This document shows, piece after piece, positions 9,074-18,170 of a stretch of 64,000 nucleotides of DNA. Every line of letters begins with the position of its first letter. Within the stretch, counting starts at the first letter, position 1. A model generated the notes under the pieces. It was not told the origin of the DNA, did no database searches, and saw only the letters and a list, made by a program, of their open reading frames with translations. Source of the DNA: Rosettibacter primus (GTDB lineage: Bacteria; Bacteroidota; Ignavibacteria; Ignavibacteriales; Melioribacteraceae). A program made the position numbers and the translations under genes. Location: assembly GCF_036860675.1 (NCBI RefSeq), contig NZ_JAYKGK010000006.1, forward strand, positions 62,001 to 126,000. The letters run 5' to 3'.

Positions 9074-9931
9074 TCATTTTTCTGGATGAATTATGTTATA
9101 AAGAGCCGAATAATCTTTATCTGATAAATTTGCATCTACAGATTTTATTAAAATATTTCTTACACATTCAACTAACTGAGTATTTACATTATTGTTTTGA
9201 AATTCCTGATAAATCAAATTAATATCTTTCAACATATGTTTTAAAGGAAAGTTAGCTTTATCAAAATCTCTTTTTAACATATTTGGTAATTTTTTATCAA
9301 AAGTTGGTGCATAAAGTGCACTCTTTCTAAGGATTTCCATAAAAATATTAATATCAATCCCCTTATTGTTAACATATGCTAACGAAGTTGCAAAAGCTGA
9401 AAGTAAAGATGGAATTAATTGATTCAAAGCCAATTTGAGAGCCGAAGCTTTTCCAACATCTCCAACATGAATAACACTATTACCAAAATTTTTTAATATT
9501 TTTTTCAATCTGTTAAAAGTTTCTGAATTACCTCCAACCATTACAATCAATTCACCTGATTCTGCTTGTTGAGTGCTACCAAGAACTGGAGCTTCAATAT
9601 ATTCACCGCCTGATTGTTCTATTCTTTCTTTCAACAATAAGCTTTCCTGAGGTGCAATTGTACTCATCTGAATTAAAGTTTTCCCTTTGAAATTTGATTT
9701 ATTTCTAAAGAGAACCTCAACTATTGCGTTATAATCAGTTAACATTGTAATAATTAATTGAGGTTCTTTAATAGCTTCTTCAGGAGCAGTAAAAATTTTT
9801 GCTTGATGTTTTTTTAATCTTTCAGTTTTAGAAATAGTGCGATTAAATACATAAAGATTATAGTTAGCTTTTAATAAGCGAAATGCCATTGGTTCGCCCA
9901 TTAATCCTGTACCAAGAAATGCAATTTTCAT
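9074..9931 (-). CDS. NAD(P)-dependent beta-hydroxyacid dehydrogenase
   Basis: Member of the 3-hydroxyisobutyrate dehydrogenase / GLYR1 family, 285 residues. The N-terminal Rossmann domain begins 'MKIAFLGTGLMGEPMAFRLL' (GxGxMG), followed by 'VFNRT' at the cofactor-specificity position, where Arg suggests NADPH preference. The catalytic lysine helix 'GKASALKLALNQL' and the substrate-site 'GSTQQAESGEL' region are present. The all-helical C-terminal domain is complete. Its start overlaps the end of bshB1 by 4 bp. The substrate (3-hydroxyisobutyrate, tartronate semialdehyde, succinic semialdehyde) cannot be fixed. Confidence 0.87.
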   Translation of the reverse strand: MKIAFLGTGLMGEPMAFRLLKANYNLYVFNRTISKTERLKKHQAKIFTAPEEAIKEPQLIITMLTDYNAIVEVLFRNKSNFKGKTLIQMSTIAPQESLLLKERIEQSGGEYIEAPVLGSTQQAESGELIVMVGGNSETFNRLKKILKNFGNSVIHVGDVGKASALKLALNQLIPSLLSAFATSLAYVNNKGIDINIFMEILRKSALYAPTFDKKLPNMLKRDFDKANFPLKHMLKDINLIYQEFQNNNVNTQLVECVRNILIKSVDANLSDKDYSALYNIIHPEK

Positions 9932-10659
9932 TTTGTATCTCCGTTCTTGATGAAGTTAATTAAATCAAATTCAATTTCTTCTTCGCAAAAGAAAGGTTCT
10001 CCGTAATCTTTTCCAATTTTAAATCCATAGACCTTTGCTCTTGCCTCTATGTATTTTAAAAAATTTGGCTGGCTTATAAATGTTTCTGGTTCTGTAGAAT
10101 TTGGATTATGAAATTGTGAGTCATAAGCTTTTATTGCTTCCATTTTGATTTCGAATGTATCACTTATATCTACGATAAACGTAGGTTTGACCTCATAAGT
10201 CTGCATGTAATAAAATAATTTTTTTGGTCTGAATGGTATTTGAATTTTCTCATTTTCTTCTGTAACAATTTTTGGTAAACCAGAAAAAAATATGGCTTCT
10301 TTAATTAACTGACCACAATTAGTATGATCTGGATGTCTGTCATTAAAATAAGGAGCAAAAATAATTTTAGGCTGATACTTCCTTATCCTTGAAATTATTT
10401 TTAACAAATACTCATCATTTACTTTTATAGAACCGTCTTTTAAACCAAGATTTTCTCTGTGAGTAATTTTCAAGATTTCTGAGGCTTTTTGTGCTTCTTT
10501 TAATCTTATTTCTGCTGAACCTCTTGTCCCAAGTTCTCCGCGTGTTAAATCTACTACTCCTAACTTCAATCCACTTTTTATGAGCTTTGCTATTGTCCCT
10601 CCCATTGACAATTCTGCATCATCAGGATGAGCAGCAAAAATTAATACATCTAAATACAT
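9928..10659 (-). CDS. bshB1: Bacillithiol biosynthesis deacetylase BshB1
   Basis: Zn-dependent LmbE/PIG-L family deacetylase, 243 residues. It removes the acetyl group from GlcNAc-malate in bacillithiol synthesis. The metal site is visible in 'FAAHPDDAELSMGG' and 'DRHPDHTNCG'; 'RGELGTRGSAEIRLKEA' and 'RENLGLKDG' are typical of the BshB1 subgroup rather than mycothiol enzymes. No bshA or bshC is seen in the window. It is the first gene of a three-gene operon and is divergent from gatB across 160 bp. Confidence 0.9.
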   Translation of the reverse strand: MYLDVLIFAAHPDDAELSMGGTIAKLIKSGLKLGVVDLTRGELGTRGSAEIRLKEAQKASEILKITHRENLGLKDGSIKVNDEYLLKIISRIRKYQPKIIFAPYFNDRHPDHTNCGQLIKEAIFFSGLPKIVTEENEKIQIPFRPKKLFYYMQTYEVKPTFIVDISDTFEIKMEAIKAYDSQFHNPNSTEPETFISQPNFLKYIEARAKVYGFKIGKDYGEPFFCEEEIEFDLINFIKNGDTK

Positions 10660-10819
10660 TTATTCCTCTTTTAAAAAAATTATTAATAAATATGATTATA
10701 ATTTTTTTGAAAGTAAATTATTTCAGAAAATTTTCTAAGCATCAAATCTTTTTTTGACTGCATAAATATAATCATTTGAGAAATATTTATATTCGTGTAA
10801 CAAAAAATTTTGAATTACT

Positions 10820-12274
10820 ATGGATCCAAAATACGAAGCTGTTATTGGTTTAGAAGTTCATGCCCAATTATTAACAGATACAAAAATATTTTGTGGATGT
10901 TCAACAAAATTTGGTTCGGCTCCCAATACAAATGTTTGTCCTGTATGCTTAGGTCATCCAGGTGTTCTACCGGTGTTAAATAAAAAGGTAGTAGAATTTG
11001 CAGTTTTAATGGGTTTAGCTACAAATTGTACGATAAATAAAAAATCAATATTTGCAAGAAAGCATTATTTTTATCCTGACTTGCCAAAGAATTATCAAAT
11101 ATCTCAATATGAAGAACCTATTTGTGAGCATGGATATATAACAATTGAATTAAAAGATGGCACAAAGAAAAAAATTGGTATTACAAGAATTCACATGGAA
11201 GAAGATGCCGGGAAATCAATACACGACCAAGGTTTCGATACTCTTATTGATTTGAACAGAACAGGAACACCATTGTTAGAAATTGTAAGTGAACCAGACA
11301 TTCGTTCTCCTGAGGAAGCTTATTTATACTTAGCAAAACTGAAACAGATTTTAACTTATTTAAATATTTGTGACGGTAATATGGAAGAAGGCTCATTACG
11401 ATGTGATGCTAATATTTCTGTTAGATTAAAAGGTGAAACTAAGTTTGGTACCAAAACAGAAGTTAAAAACATGAACTCATTTAGAAATGTTGAACGAGCG
11501 CTTGCTTTTGAAATCGAAAGACAAATCGATTTACTTGAAGATGGAAAAGAAGTAATTCAACAAACTTTACTCTGGGACGCAGATGCAAATATTGCTTATC
11601 CAATGCGAAGCAAAGAAGAAGCTCATGATTACAGATATTTCCCCGAACCAGATTTAATGCCTGTTATTGTAACAGAAGAATGGAAAAATGAAATTTTAAA
11701 ATTGATGCCTGAACTTCCTGATTCACGTAAAGAAAGATTTATTAATCAATACAATTTACCTGCTTATGATGCGGAAATTTTAACATCGTCTCGTGAACTT
11801 GCAGATTATTATGAAAAAATTCTTACTGTAACCAAAGATTATAAATCTGCAAGCAATTGGGTTATGACCGAAGTTCTAAAAGTAATTAACGATGAAAAAA
11901 TCACGATAAATGAATTTCCTGTAAGTCCTGAAAATCTCGGCAAATTAATTGAGCTGATTAATCGAAATATTATAAGCGGAAAGATTGCAAAAGATGTTTT
12001 TCCTGAAATGCTTAAAACGAATAAAGACCCAGAAGAAATTGTAAAAGAAAAAAATCTGGTTCAAATTACGGACACAACAGAAATTGAAAAAGTAATAGAA
12101 AAAATACTTTCACAGAATCAAAAACAGGTAGAAGAATATCTGAGCGGCAAAGATAAAGTCTGGGCATTTTTTGTTGGACAAATTATGAGAGAAACAAAAG
12201 GGAAAGCCAATCCTCAAATTGTTAATGAATTACTTAAAAGCAAATTGGAGGCAATAAAAAATAAAAGCTTATAG
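10820..12274 (+). CDS. gatB: Asp-tRNA(Asn)/Glu-tRNA(Gln) amidotransferase subunit B
   Basis: GatB, 484 residues, the tRNA-binding and kinase-like subunit of the GatCAB transamidosome that makes Gln-tRNA(Gln) and/or Asn-tRNA(Asn). It begins 'YEAVIGLEVHAQL', has the zinc-binding cysteines ('FCGCSTKFG', 'CPVCLGHPG'), the 'KHYFYPDLPKNYQISQY' motif, 'EEGSLRCDANISVR' and the helical plus YqeY-like tail. Length is normal. It stands alone: gatA and gatC are not adjacent. No Shine-Dalgarno site is visible before the ATG. Confidence 0.97.
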   Translation: MDPKYEAVIGLEVHAQLLTDTKIFCGCSTKFGSAPNTNVCPVCLGHPGVLPVLNKKVVEFAVLMGLATNCTINKKSIFARKHYFYPDLPKNYQISQYEEPICEHGYITIELKDGTKKKIGITRIHMEEDAGKSIHDQGFDTLIDLNRTGTPLLEIVSEPDIRSPEEAYLYLAKLKQILTYLNICDGNMEEGSLRCDANISVRLKGETKFGTKTEVKNMNSFRNVERALAFEIERQIDLLEDGKEVIQQTLLWDADANIAYPMRSKEEAHDYRYFPEPDLMPVIVTEEWKNEILKLMPELPDSRKERFINQYNLPAYDAEILTSSRELADYYEKILTVTKDYKSASNWVMTEVLKVINDEKITINEFPVSPENLGKLIELINRNIISGKIAKDVFPEMLKTNKDPEEIVKEKNLVQITDTTEIEKVIEKILSQNQKQVEEYLSGKDKVWAFFVGQIMRETKGKANPQIVNELLKSKLEAIKNKSL

Positions 12275-12389
12275 AGAATATTAATTACATAAATTTCATA
12301 TGCTAGATTGGAACAATAATCGGTAGAAAATTTCAGATTCTTCGATTCTATGCAAGAATAGCTAAATAATTATGTAGTTTCATATTAGG

Positions 12390-14045
12390 TCATTTATGAT
12401 GATTAACACCAAGATTTAATCTTTTATCCACTCTAATATTATGATTCAAATCATGAGTTATAAGTATTATTGTAACATTTCTTAACGAATTAATCAATGA
12501 TATAATTTCAGATTTTTGCACTACATCAATTCCTGTAAATGGTTCATCCAAGATTAACCATTCAGGTTTATGATATAATGCACGCGCAATCAAAATTCGC
12601 TGACGTTCTCCACCAGATAATTTTATACTATTTTCCCCTAACATTTGCTTTCCTTTATTAGGGAATTTATCAATCACTTCTTCAAGAAATGTTGTTTTCA
12701 ACACCGATTCCCATTTGGCATCATCATATTTACGTCCAAGTAGAATATTATCCTGCAATGAACGTGAATATAGATACCCATTCTGCTCAACATAACCAAT
12801 ACGAGAATAATACCAATTTTCATCAATTTTGTTAATTGAAATGTTATTGATAAGCAGTATATCATCATTTAATTTTATTAATTTTAACAGTGCGCGGATC
12901 AGTGTTGTTTTCCCACAGCCCGAAGGTCCTGTTATTTCAATCCATTCACCTTTATTAAAATTAAATCGGGGAATTGAAATCCCAATTTTACCTTCTTTAT
13001 TATAGTAATATATTGTACCATGACATGTAATTGTTTCTATACTTTTTTCCTTCGGTAATAAATTCAAATAAATAGTTTTCATTTCAATCTCTTTTAAAAT
13101 ACTTTTATATGATTCTATTGCATGAATTAATTTTATCATAATGTTTGACATACCTGATAGTGAATTTATAAGAATTGCAAAAAGTCCCCAAAAACCAATA
13201 ATCTGACCAACAGTAGTTAAGTTATATTGAATAAATATAAAGGCAATAAATATTAAATAAAGTGGAGAAATCAACTGCATTAGGCGGTACAGAGCTTGTT
13301 GTTTTGATAATAACAAAAAATAATTTATTTGTTTTAACATCACTTTTTCAAAAGAGTGTTTAATATTTTCTTCCTCATATTGTTTTGTACGATAAATTCT
13401 TATTAATGAAATAGTTTGTAGTAATTCAACGATATTACTTAAATGTACTTGCCCTACACTACGATATTTATGATAAAGCTCCTTTAACTCTTTATTCCAA
13501 ATGATGTGGCTAAATAGAAAAGCAGGTATCAGAACAAAAACAGCTAAAGTTAATTGCCAATTTACATACACTAAAATAATTGAAATAGCAACAATAGTAA
13601 GTAAATTGATTACTAATGATATTAAATCCCCTGATAAAAGTGGGAAAATATCATCTAATGTTTTAGTAATTGAATGCGCTTCTTCTTTAGCATTTTTGTT
13701 TATCCATTCAATGTAAGATTGTTGTTGTTTTGTTAAAATAATTTTTTGATGTAAAGACACCAAAATATGTTTTCCATGTTTTAATATTTGTACCCTATAA
13801 AAATATTCCAACCCTACTACAATTAACAAGATTACAAACCAAGCAGCAAGTATCAATATAGTGTTAAAAAATTTTAATTGTTCTGCTTGTTTCATTTTAT
13901 CAATCAAATTCATAACAAATAAAGGAATTATAAGTGTTAAAATACGTGCAATTAATAAACTGCCCACTCCCCAATACAAATAAGACCTATTTTCTTTCAT
14001 TGTAAGCAAGATATTTTTTATTAAAAGAATATTTTCTTTTTTCAT
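12390..14045 (-). CDS. ABC exporter, fused membrane and ATPase domains
   Basis: Half-transporter of 551 residues with an N-terminal six-helix membrane domain (about 20-310) and a C-terminal ATPase. Walker A is 'GPSGCGKT' (373-380), the signature 'LSGGE' (476-480), Walker B 'WLILDEP' (496-502) and the switch histidine 531. It begins directly with membrane segments, so there is no C39 leader peptidase. It is the last gene of a tightly packed minus-strand set and overlaps the CPBP gene by 4 bp. In this setting export of a modified peptide is the likely job, but lipid or drug export cannot be excluded. Confidence 0.85.
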   Translation of the reverse strand: MKKENILLIKNILLTMKENRSYLYWGVGSLLIARILTLIIPLFVMNLIDKMKQAEQLKFFNTILILAAWFVILLIVVGLEYFYRVQILKHGKHILVSLHQKIILTKQQQSYIEWINKNAKEEAHSITKTLDDIFPLLSGDLISLVINLLTIVAISIILVYVNWQLTLAVFVLIPAFLFSHIIWNKELKELYHKYRSVGQVHLSNIVELLQTISLIRIYRTKQYEEENIKHSFEKVMLKQINYFLLLSKQQALYRLMQLISPLYLIFIAFIFIQYNLTTVGQIIGFWGLFAILINSLSGMSNIMIKLIHAIESYKSILKEIEMKTIYLNLLPKEKSIETITCHGTIYYYNKEGKIGISIPRFNFNKGEWIEITGPSGCGKTTLIRALLKLIKLNDDILLINNISINKIDENWYYSRIGYVEQNGYLYSRSLQDNILLGRKYDDAKWESVLKTTFLEEVIDKFPNKGKQMLGENSIKLSGGERQRILIARALYHKPEWLILDEPFTGIDVVQKSEIISLINSLRNVTIILITHDLNHNIRVDKRLNLGVNHHK

Positions 14046-14680
14046 AATCTTCTTTTCACATTTAAGTTATGAAATATTAAATAACTGTTTCTTATAAAAT
14101 GAATAATCCAAACGGCTAAAAGAGAGTTAGTGTATAAAAAAAGCATATATAGCAATAAAGAAAATAACCATAGCTCAAACTCTTGCAAAAGAATAATTTT
14201 TTTCTTCCATTCCCAATGAATAAAATAAAACATTAATGAACCTATAATAACAATTAATATATTGGAAATACCTAATATAGTAGCAATAACAACAAATGCA
14301 CTTCGCCAAATTAATTCTTCTTTGAGAGTTTGAAGAAGAATTTTTATTGTCTTCAAATATTTAGTAACTATAAATTTTATCCAGTTCCAAAAACGATAAC
14401 GATATGAAACGAAATATTGAAATGAGGGTGAAGTTAATAATACAATCAATGGCAGATAAATAACTGCTATGAAAGGTGAAGTAATAATTATATAAAATCC
14501 GCCTATTTTTATATTGTATAATCCAATACTCAGTAAAATAATTTCAAGAAAAGCAAAAATGATTCTTATTAAATAGGAATTTATTAAAAAGGGGGCCCAA
14601 CGAATTAAATATAAGTGACTTATCGTTTGCATTAGATAATACATAAATAAAATATAATTAGCCCATAACAAAGTATTCAT
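14042..14680 (-). CDS. CPBP family intramembrane metalloprotease (CAAX/Abi-like)
   Basis: Membrane protein of 212 residues with several hydrophobic helices. All three CPBP motifs are readable: EExxxR as 'EELIWR' (121-126), FxxxH as 'FYFIH' (151-155) and HxxxN as 'HFIRN' (194-198). These are the metal- and water-binding residues of the Rce1/Abi glutamate intramembrane proteases. In bacteria the family serves in leader-peptide processing or self-immunity in bacteriocin loci. It overlaps the permease gene by 23 bp and the exporter gene by 4 bp, so the three are translationally linked. Overall similarity outside the motifs is weak, so the call rests on them. Confidence 0.75.
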   Translation of the reverse strand: MNTLLWANYILFMYYLMQTISHLYLIRWAPFLINSYLIRIIFAFLEIILLSIGLYNIKIGGFYIIITSPFIAVIYLPLIVLLTSPSFQYFVSYRYRFWNWIKFIVTKYLKTIKILLQTLKEELIWRSAFVVIATILGISNILIVIIGSLMFYFIHWEWKKKIILLQEFELWLFSLLLYMLFLYTNSLLAVWIIHFIRNSYLIFHNLNVKRRL

Positions 14681-16079
14681 AATGTATTTTTTTTAATCGA
14701 ACTACAATCAGTATAAAAATGACGACAATATTGCATAATAAAAAAAGCCAAAGTATTGATGGAATTTTTTGTTCTGTAAGTAATGGAGAAAAAATATTAA
14801 TTGATTGTAGAGTGGGATAATTTTTTATAAATCTCTGGAAATCATCGAGAAGTTGCCCATATACAATGAGCAATAATAATAAATTTGCTGCAGCATTAAT
14901 TCGTAATACTATTGCAAAAAAAAGATTTAAGAGACTACAGAAAATGTTCAATAGGATTATATAGAATATCTTTCCCGTATCAATTGGCGAACCCCATACA
15001 TGTATTATGATCATACAAATAAGTACAACCATAATATGCGGAATTAATGTTATAAACCATCGATTTAATATAATTGACGAATATGAATAAGCACGCAAAT
15101 AATTATTATGAATCATACCAGCATCTTCATCTATTTTCATCAAAAAATATTGATTGAACGAAAAAAATAAAGCAATAAAACCTCCAAGATAAATTTGAAC
15201 CATGGGTAAAAGATTCACCCCTTCTTTTTTTAAAAATGGAAGTAAAAGAAGCGTTCCCAAAACAACAAAAAATGTAATTATTTTTTGATTTTCTAATCCA
15301 ATCATCCGTACATGATATGAAGACATTTTTGCATTAAGTTTTTGTAATAATAGGGCATAGAATCCTTTAGGATATTTAACTACAAAATTTTTCTCGTTAA
15401 GTTTTTTTGAAAAATTATGTCCCCACACAGTAAAAATACATACCGAAATAAACCACGCAATACCATTTTCAAAATTTTTATACTCAGTTATAACACTAAC
15501 AAACCATGTGTTATTAAACAGAACTCCATTAGAAAAATTATTTATTAATAACGATAGACCATAAAATAATCCAATCAATAAGAGTGTTCGAAATTCATTA
15601 CCAGTTTTTACAATAATTATTATGCTAATTATAGTCCAGATTATAACATTTCCGAATATACCGACAAAACAATTTATCATATAATAAAATAAATCTATTT
15701 TTTTAGGTGCATAGATTGCTTGCTGAATAAAAGCTATGAAATAGGTAGGAAGAACAAACATAATTGTAAAATAAATAATATATACAATAATCAATCCTTT
15801 AAAAAATTCTACACTTGATAAACGAGAAGCAGTTATTTGGTATTTAGCTGGGTGAAATTCATTAGGAAAGTGTGAAACGATATTTAAAATATAATTTAAT
15901 AGACCTACTGAAAATAACATAAAATTGTATGTTCTTATTATTTTTTCACTGCTATAAATTATATTTGGAGCAAAAAAGGGGCTTGCTAAAAACCAAGCAA
16001 ATCCCACATAAAGAGCAAATACAATTAGCTGTGAAAATGATATTAGTTGACGAAGATGAAATTTAACAAATGTAATCAT
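14658..16079 (-). CDS. ABC-2 type permease, large membrane protein
   Basis: A 473-residue protein made almost wholly of hydrophobic segments (about 11-12 helices) with short charged loops such as 'FPNEFHPAKYQITASRLSSVEFFKG'. I do not recognise a specific subfamily. The position next to a stand-alone ABC ATPase indicates the membrane part of an ABC-2 exporter or of a lantibiotic-type self-protection transporter. Codons are very AT-rich. The start at 16079 has no clear ribosome binding site, and the ATPase gene ends 74 bp before it. Confidence 0.75.
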   Translation of the reverse strand: MITFVKFHLRQLISFSQLIVFALYVGFAWFLASPFFAPNIIYSSEKIIRTYNFMLFSVGLLNYILNIVSHFPNEFHPAKYQITASRLSSVEFFKGLIIVYIIYFTIMFVLPTYFIAFIQQAIYAPKKIDLFYYMINCFVGIFGNVIIWTIISIIIIVKTGNEFRTLLLIGLFYGLSLLINNFSNGVLFNNTWFVSVITEYKNFENGIAWFISVCIFTVWGHNFSKKLNEKNFVVKYPKGFYALLLQKLNAKMSSYHVRMIGLENQKIITFFVVLGTLLLLPFLKKEGVNLLPMVQIYLGGFIALFFSFNQYFLMKIDEDAGMIHNNYLRAYSYSSIILNRWFITLIPHIMVVLICMIIIHVWGSPIDTGKIFYIILLNIFCSLLNLFFAIVLRINAAANLLLLLIVYGQLLDDFQRFIKNYPTLQSINIFSPLLTEQKIPSILWLFLLCNIVVIFILIVVRLKKIHYEYFVMG

Positions 16080-16153
16080 AAATTTATTTATTAAGATAAT
16101 ATTTCATCGTACTTATACCTGAACTCAAAAAATTAATAAGATATTTGAAAAGA

Positions 16154-17062
16154 CTATCCCCTAATATTTGATTTACCAGTTACAGTATTTAATAGTATTT
16201 TGTAAGACTCTTCTATAGTGGGATTAATTTCTTTTTCACCATTAATTGTTAGCAATCGGGAATCGTAATGAATACAATAAAGGCCATCTTTTTTGCTCAA
16301 ACTTAAAAAACTACTACCATTTTCATTGAGAGTTAAAAAATCTTTGTAATCAACTAAAGCTTCTCTTATATATTGTTTAGTTTGAATTAAAAGTTCATTT
16401 GGTGTTCCATCAAAAATTAATTCACCTTGTGAAAGCACTAATAATTTTGAACATATCGCGGCTAATTCATTTATATGATGACTAACACAAACAATTATTT
16501 TTCGTTCTGAAATTGTTGCTAAAAAATTAAAAAAATTAACACGTTGTTCAGGATCCAAATTATTGGTAGGCTCATCTAAAAATACAATATGCGGATTGTG
16601 AATAAAAGCTTGAGCTATTGCAACTCTCTGTCGTGTCCCTCCAGAAATATGAGCTAAATATTCATCTTGATAATTTTTCAAGTCAAAAATATTAAGTATT
16701 TCTTCAATTCTTTCATTTATATTATACTTATTTTTCCATCGTGACAACAAAAGAATATATTCAAGATATTCTCGAATTTTCATTCTTTCATACATACCAG
16801 GCATTTGTGGAAGATAGCCTATAATTTTTTTCCAATGCTGAGAATACAAATCTATTTTTTGCTCATTCCAAATAATCTCACCTGTATCAATTGGCAATAA
16901 ACCGGTTAATAGTTTTAACAATGTACTTTTTCCTGCACCATTTAACCCAAGTATGCCTGTAATACCTTTGTAAAAACATCCACTAATATTTTTTATTACA
17001 TGTTTAATTTTAAATTTTTTAGAAATATTAAAGAATTTTAATTGCATCTCTATTCTACTCAT
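16154..17062 (-). CDS. ABC transporter ATP-binding protein (ABC-2/BcrA-like)
   Basis: Stand-alone ATPase of 302 residues. It has Walker A 'GLNGAGKST' (39-47), signature 'ISGGTRQR' (139-146), Walker B 'IVFLDEPTNNLDP' (159-171) and the H-loop 'VSHHINEL'. The roughly 90-residue C-terminal extension is common in BcrA/CcmA-type ATPases that pair with ABC-2 permeases. It overlaps the preceding prenyltransferase-like gene by 8 bp, indicating coupled translation. It probably energises the 473-residue permease and may give export or immunity for the peptide product. A downstream ATG at codon 6 is an alternative start. Confidence 0.88.
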   Translation of the reverse strand: MSRIEMQLKFFNISKKFKIKHVIKNISGCFYKGITGILGLNGAGKSTLLKLLTGLLPIDTGEIIWNEQKIDLYSQHWKKIIGYLPQMPGMYERMKIREYLEYILLLSRWKNKYNINERIEEILNIFDLKNYQDEYLAHISGGTRQRVAIAQAFIHNPHIVFLDEPTNNLDPEQRVNFFNFLATISERKIIVCVSHHINELAAICSKLLVLSQGELIFDGTPNELLIQTKQYIREALVDYKDFLTLNENGSSFLSLSKKDGLYCIHYDSRLLTINGEKEINPTIEESYKILLNTVTGKSNIRG

Positions 17063-17957
17063 TATCTAATTGTTGCAATCTGCTTTTTTGATATTCAATT
17101 TGTTTTACAAAATATTCGAACTTGAGTTGGTAAGCAATTCTTTTAGCAGCATCCAAATTTTCTACAATTATGGCAATAATATTTTCAATTATTCTACTAT
17201 TTGATATCCATTGCTTAAATAGTGGAAGTGATATTTCATCATCACCACAATCACCTATAAAAGCTCTAATTAGATAAGAATAATCAGGTTTTGCAATATC
17301 CTTTTTATAATCTTTTGCATCATCAATTAACTGATGTGCAATGTGATATTTAATTATTAGTTCTTCACAGTGTGGTATTTTATTTTTTTGATTATTGAGA
17401 ATACAAAAAGCAGCATAAGTAATCCCTAACGGATATAATTTCCAGCCTAAATATTTAAGATTTTCTTGTAAAAACATCGTTTTCGAAGAAAGGATACAGT
17501 TGTTTTTTTCCCATGCCAAAGCCTCATAATACTTCCGCTCATAATGGAATATATATGAATAAATTTCTTGACCGCATAATTTGAGAAATTGCCCAACAGC
17601 AAGTTTATGTAAAATGCGTGAATAACACATTTTTATCAGAACATGCTTATACTCATTTAAAGGTAAATTATATTCATCTAGAACATCATCTTCCCTAAGA
17701 AAAAAAGAACCATATAATGTATTTATAACTGCTAATTTTCGAATTATTTCTATGTTGTTTTCATTACCATACCTTACTTGATTAGAATCATCGAATAAAA
17801 AGTTATAAGGAAATGTTACAAGCCAGTTGGATGCTCGAAATGTCGAATCATTAGATATATCTAAATAATTATTTAAATAAGGATATGTAGATAAAATATG
17901 AAGAACATTAGATTTAAGAACGCGAAGTTCTTTTTCTATATCAACTTTTTGAAACAT
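17055..17957 (-). CDS. Isoprenoid-synthase-fold protein (possible ComQ-like prenyltransferase)
   Basis: All-helical protein of 300 residues with no signal peptide. Two Asp-rich motifs are visible: 'REDDVLDE' (DDxxD at 90-94) and 'HQLIDDAKDYKKD' (DDxxD at 212-216), about 120 residues apart, as in class I isoprenoid synthases and trans-prenyltransferases, where they bind Mg-diphosphate. Basic substrate residues are less clear than in housekeeping FPP or GGPP synthases. Size and setting recall ComQ, the peptide prenyltransferase of the ComX pheromone. This is an inference: the candidate precursor peptide nearby has no Trp, the residue ComQ modifies. It is first in the five-gene run down to 12390. 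Confidence 0.6.
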   Translation of the reverse strand: MFQKVDIEKELRVLKSNVLHILSTYPYLNNYLDISNDSTFRASNWLVTFPYNFLFDDSNQVRYGNENNIEIIRKLAVINTLYGSFFLREDDVLDEYNLPLNEYKHVLIKMCYSRILHKLAVGQFLKLCGQEIYSYIFHYERKYYEALAWEKNNCILSSKTMFLQENLKYLGWKLYPLGITYAAFCILNNQKNKIPHCEELIIKYHIAHQLIDDAKDYKKDIAKPDYSYLIRAFIGDCGDDEISLPLFKQWISNSRIIENIIAIIVENLDAAKRIAYQLKFEYFVKQIEYQKSRLQQLDNE

Positions 17958-18170
17958 TTTTTTTACACTAAATTATATATAAATAATTTCTTTGTTGTCC
18001 CACTCATCTTTTATTATAGAAATTTATTTAAGAATTTAATTAAAAAGATAAATTAACTATTAAAATAAGCGAAGTAATTAATTATTATTATGATTATTCT
18101 ACTACAATCAATTAGTAAAAAAAATTTTAAAAAATATATAAATTACTCTTATATCACAGAATCCATATTA

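Noticed and set aside
8863..9222. 119-codon plus-strand frame over the DASS transporter and dehydrogenase genes
   Set aside because: It is the complementary shadow of two well-supported minus-strand genes.
12275..12389. Terminator or repeat copy between gatB and the ABC exporter (AGATTCTTC near 12340)
   Set aside because: Only a short stretch resembles the dispersed repeat and the possible hairpin is weak and without GC pairs.
17958..18170. Short peptide gene (ComX-like) just before the isoprenoid-synthase-like gene
   Set aside because: The only frames are about 14 codons without Trp or Cys; no credible peptide gene was found.
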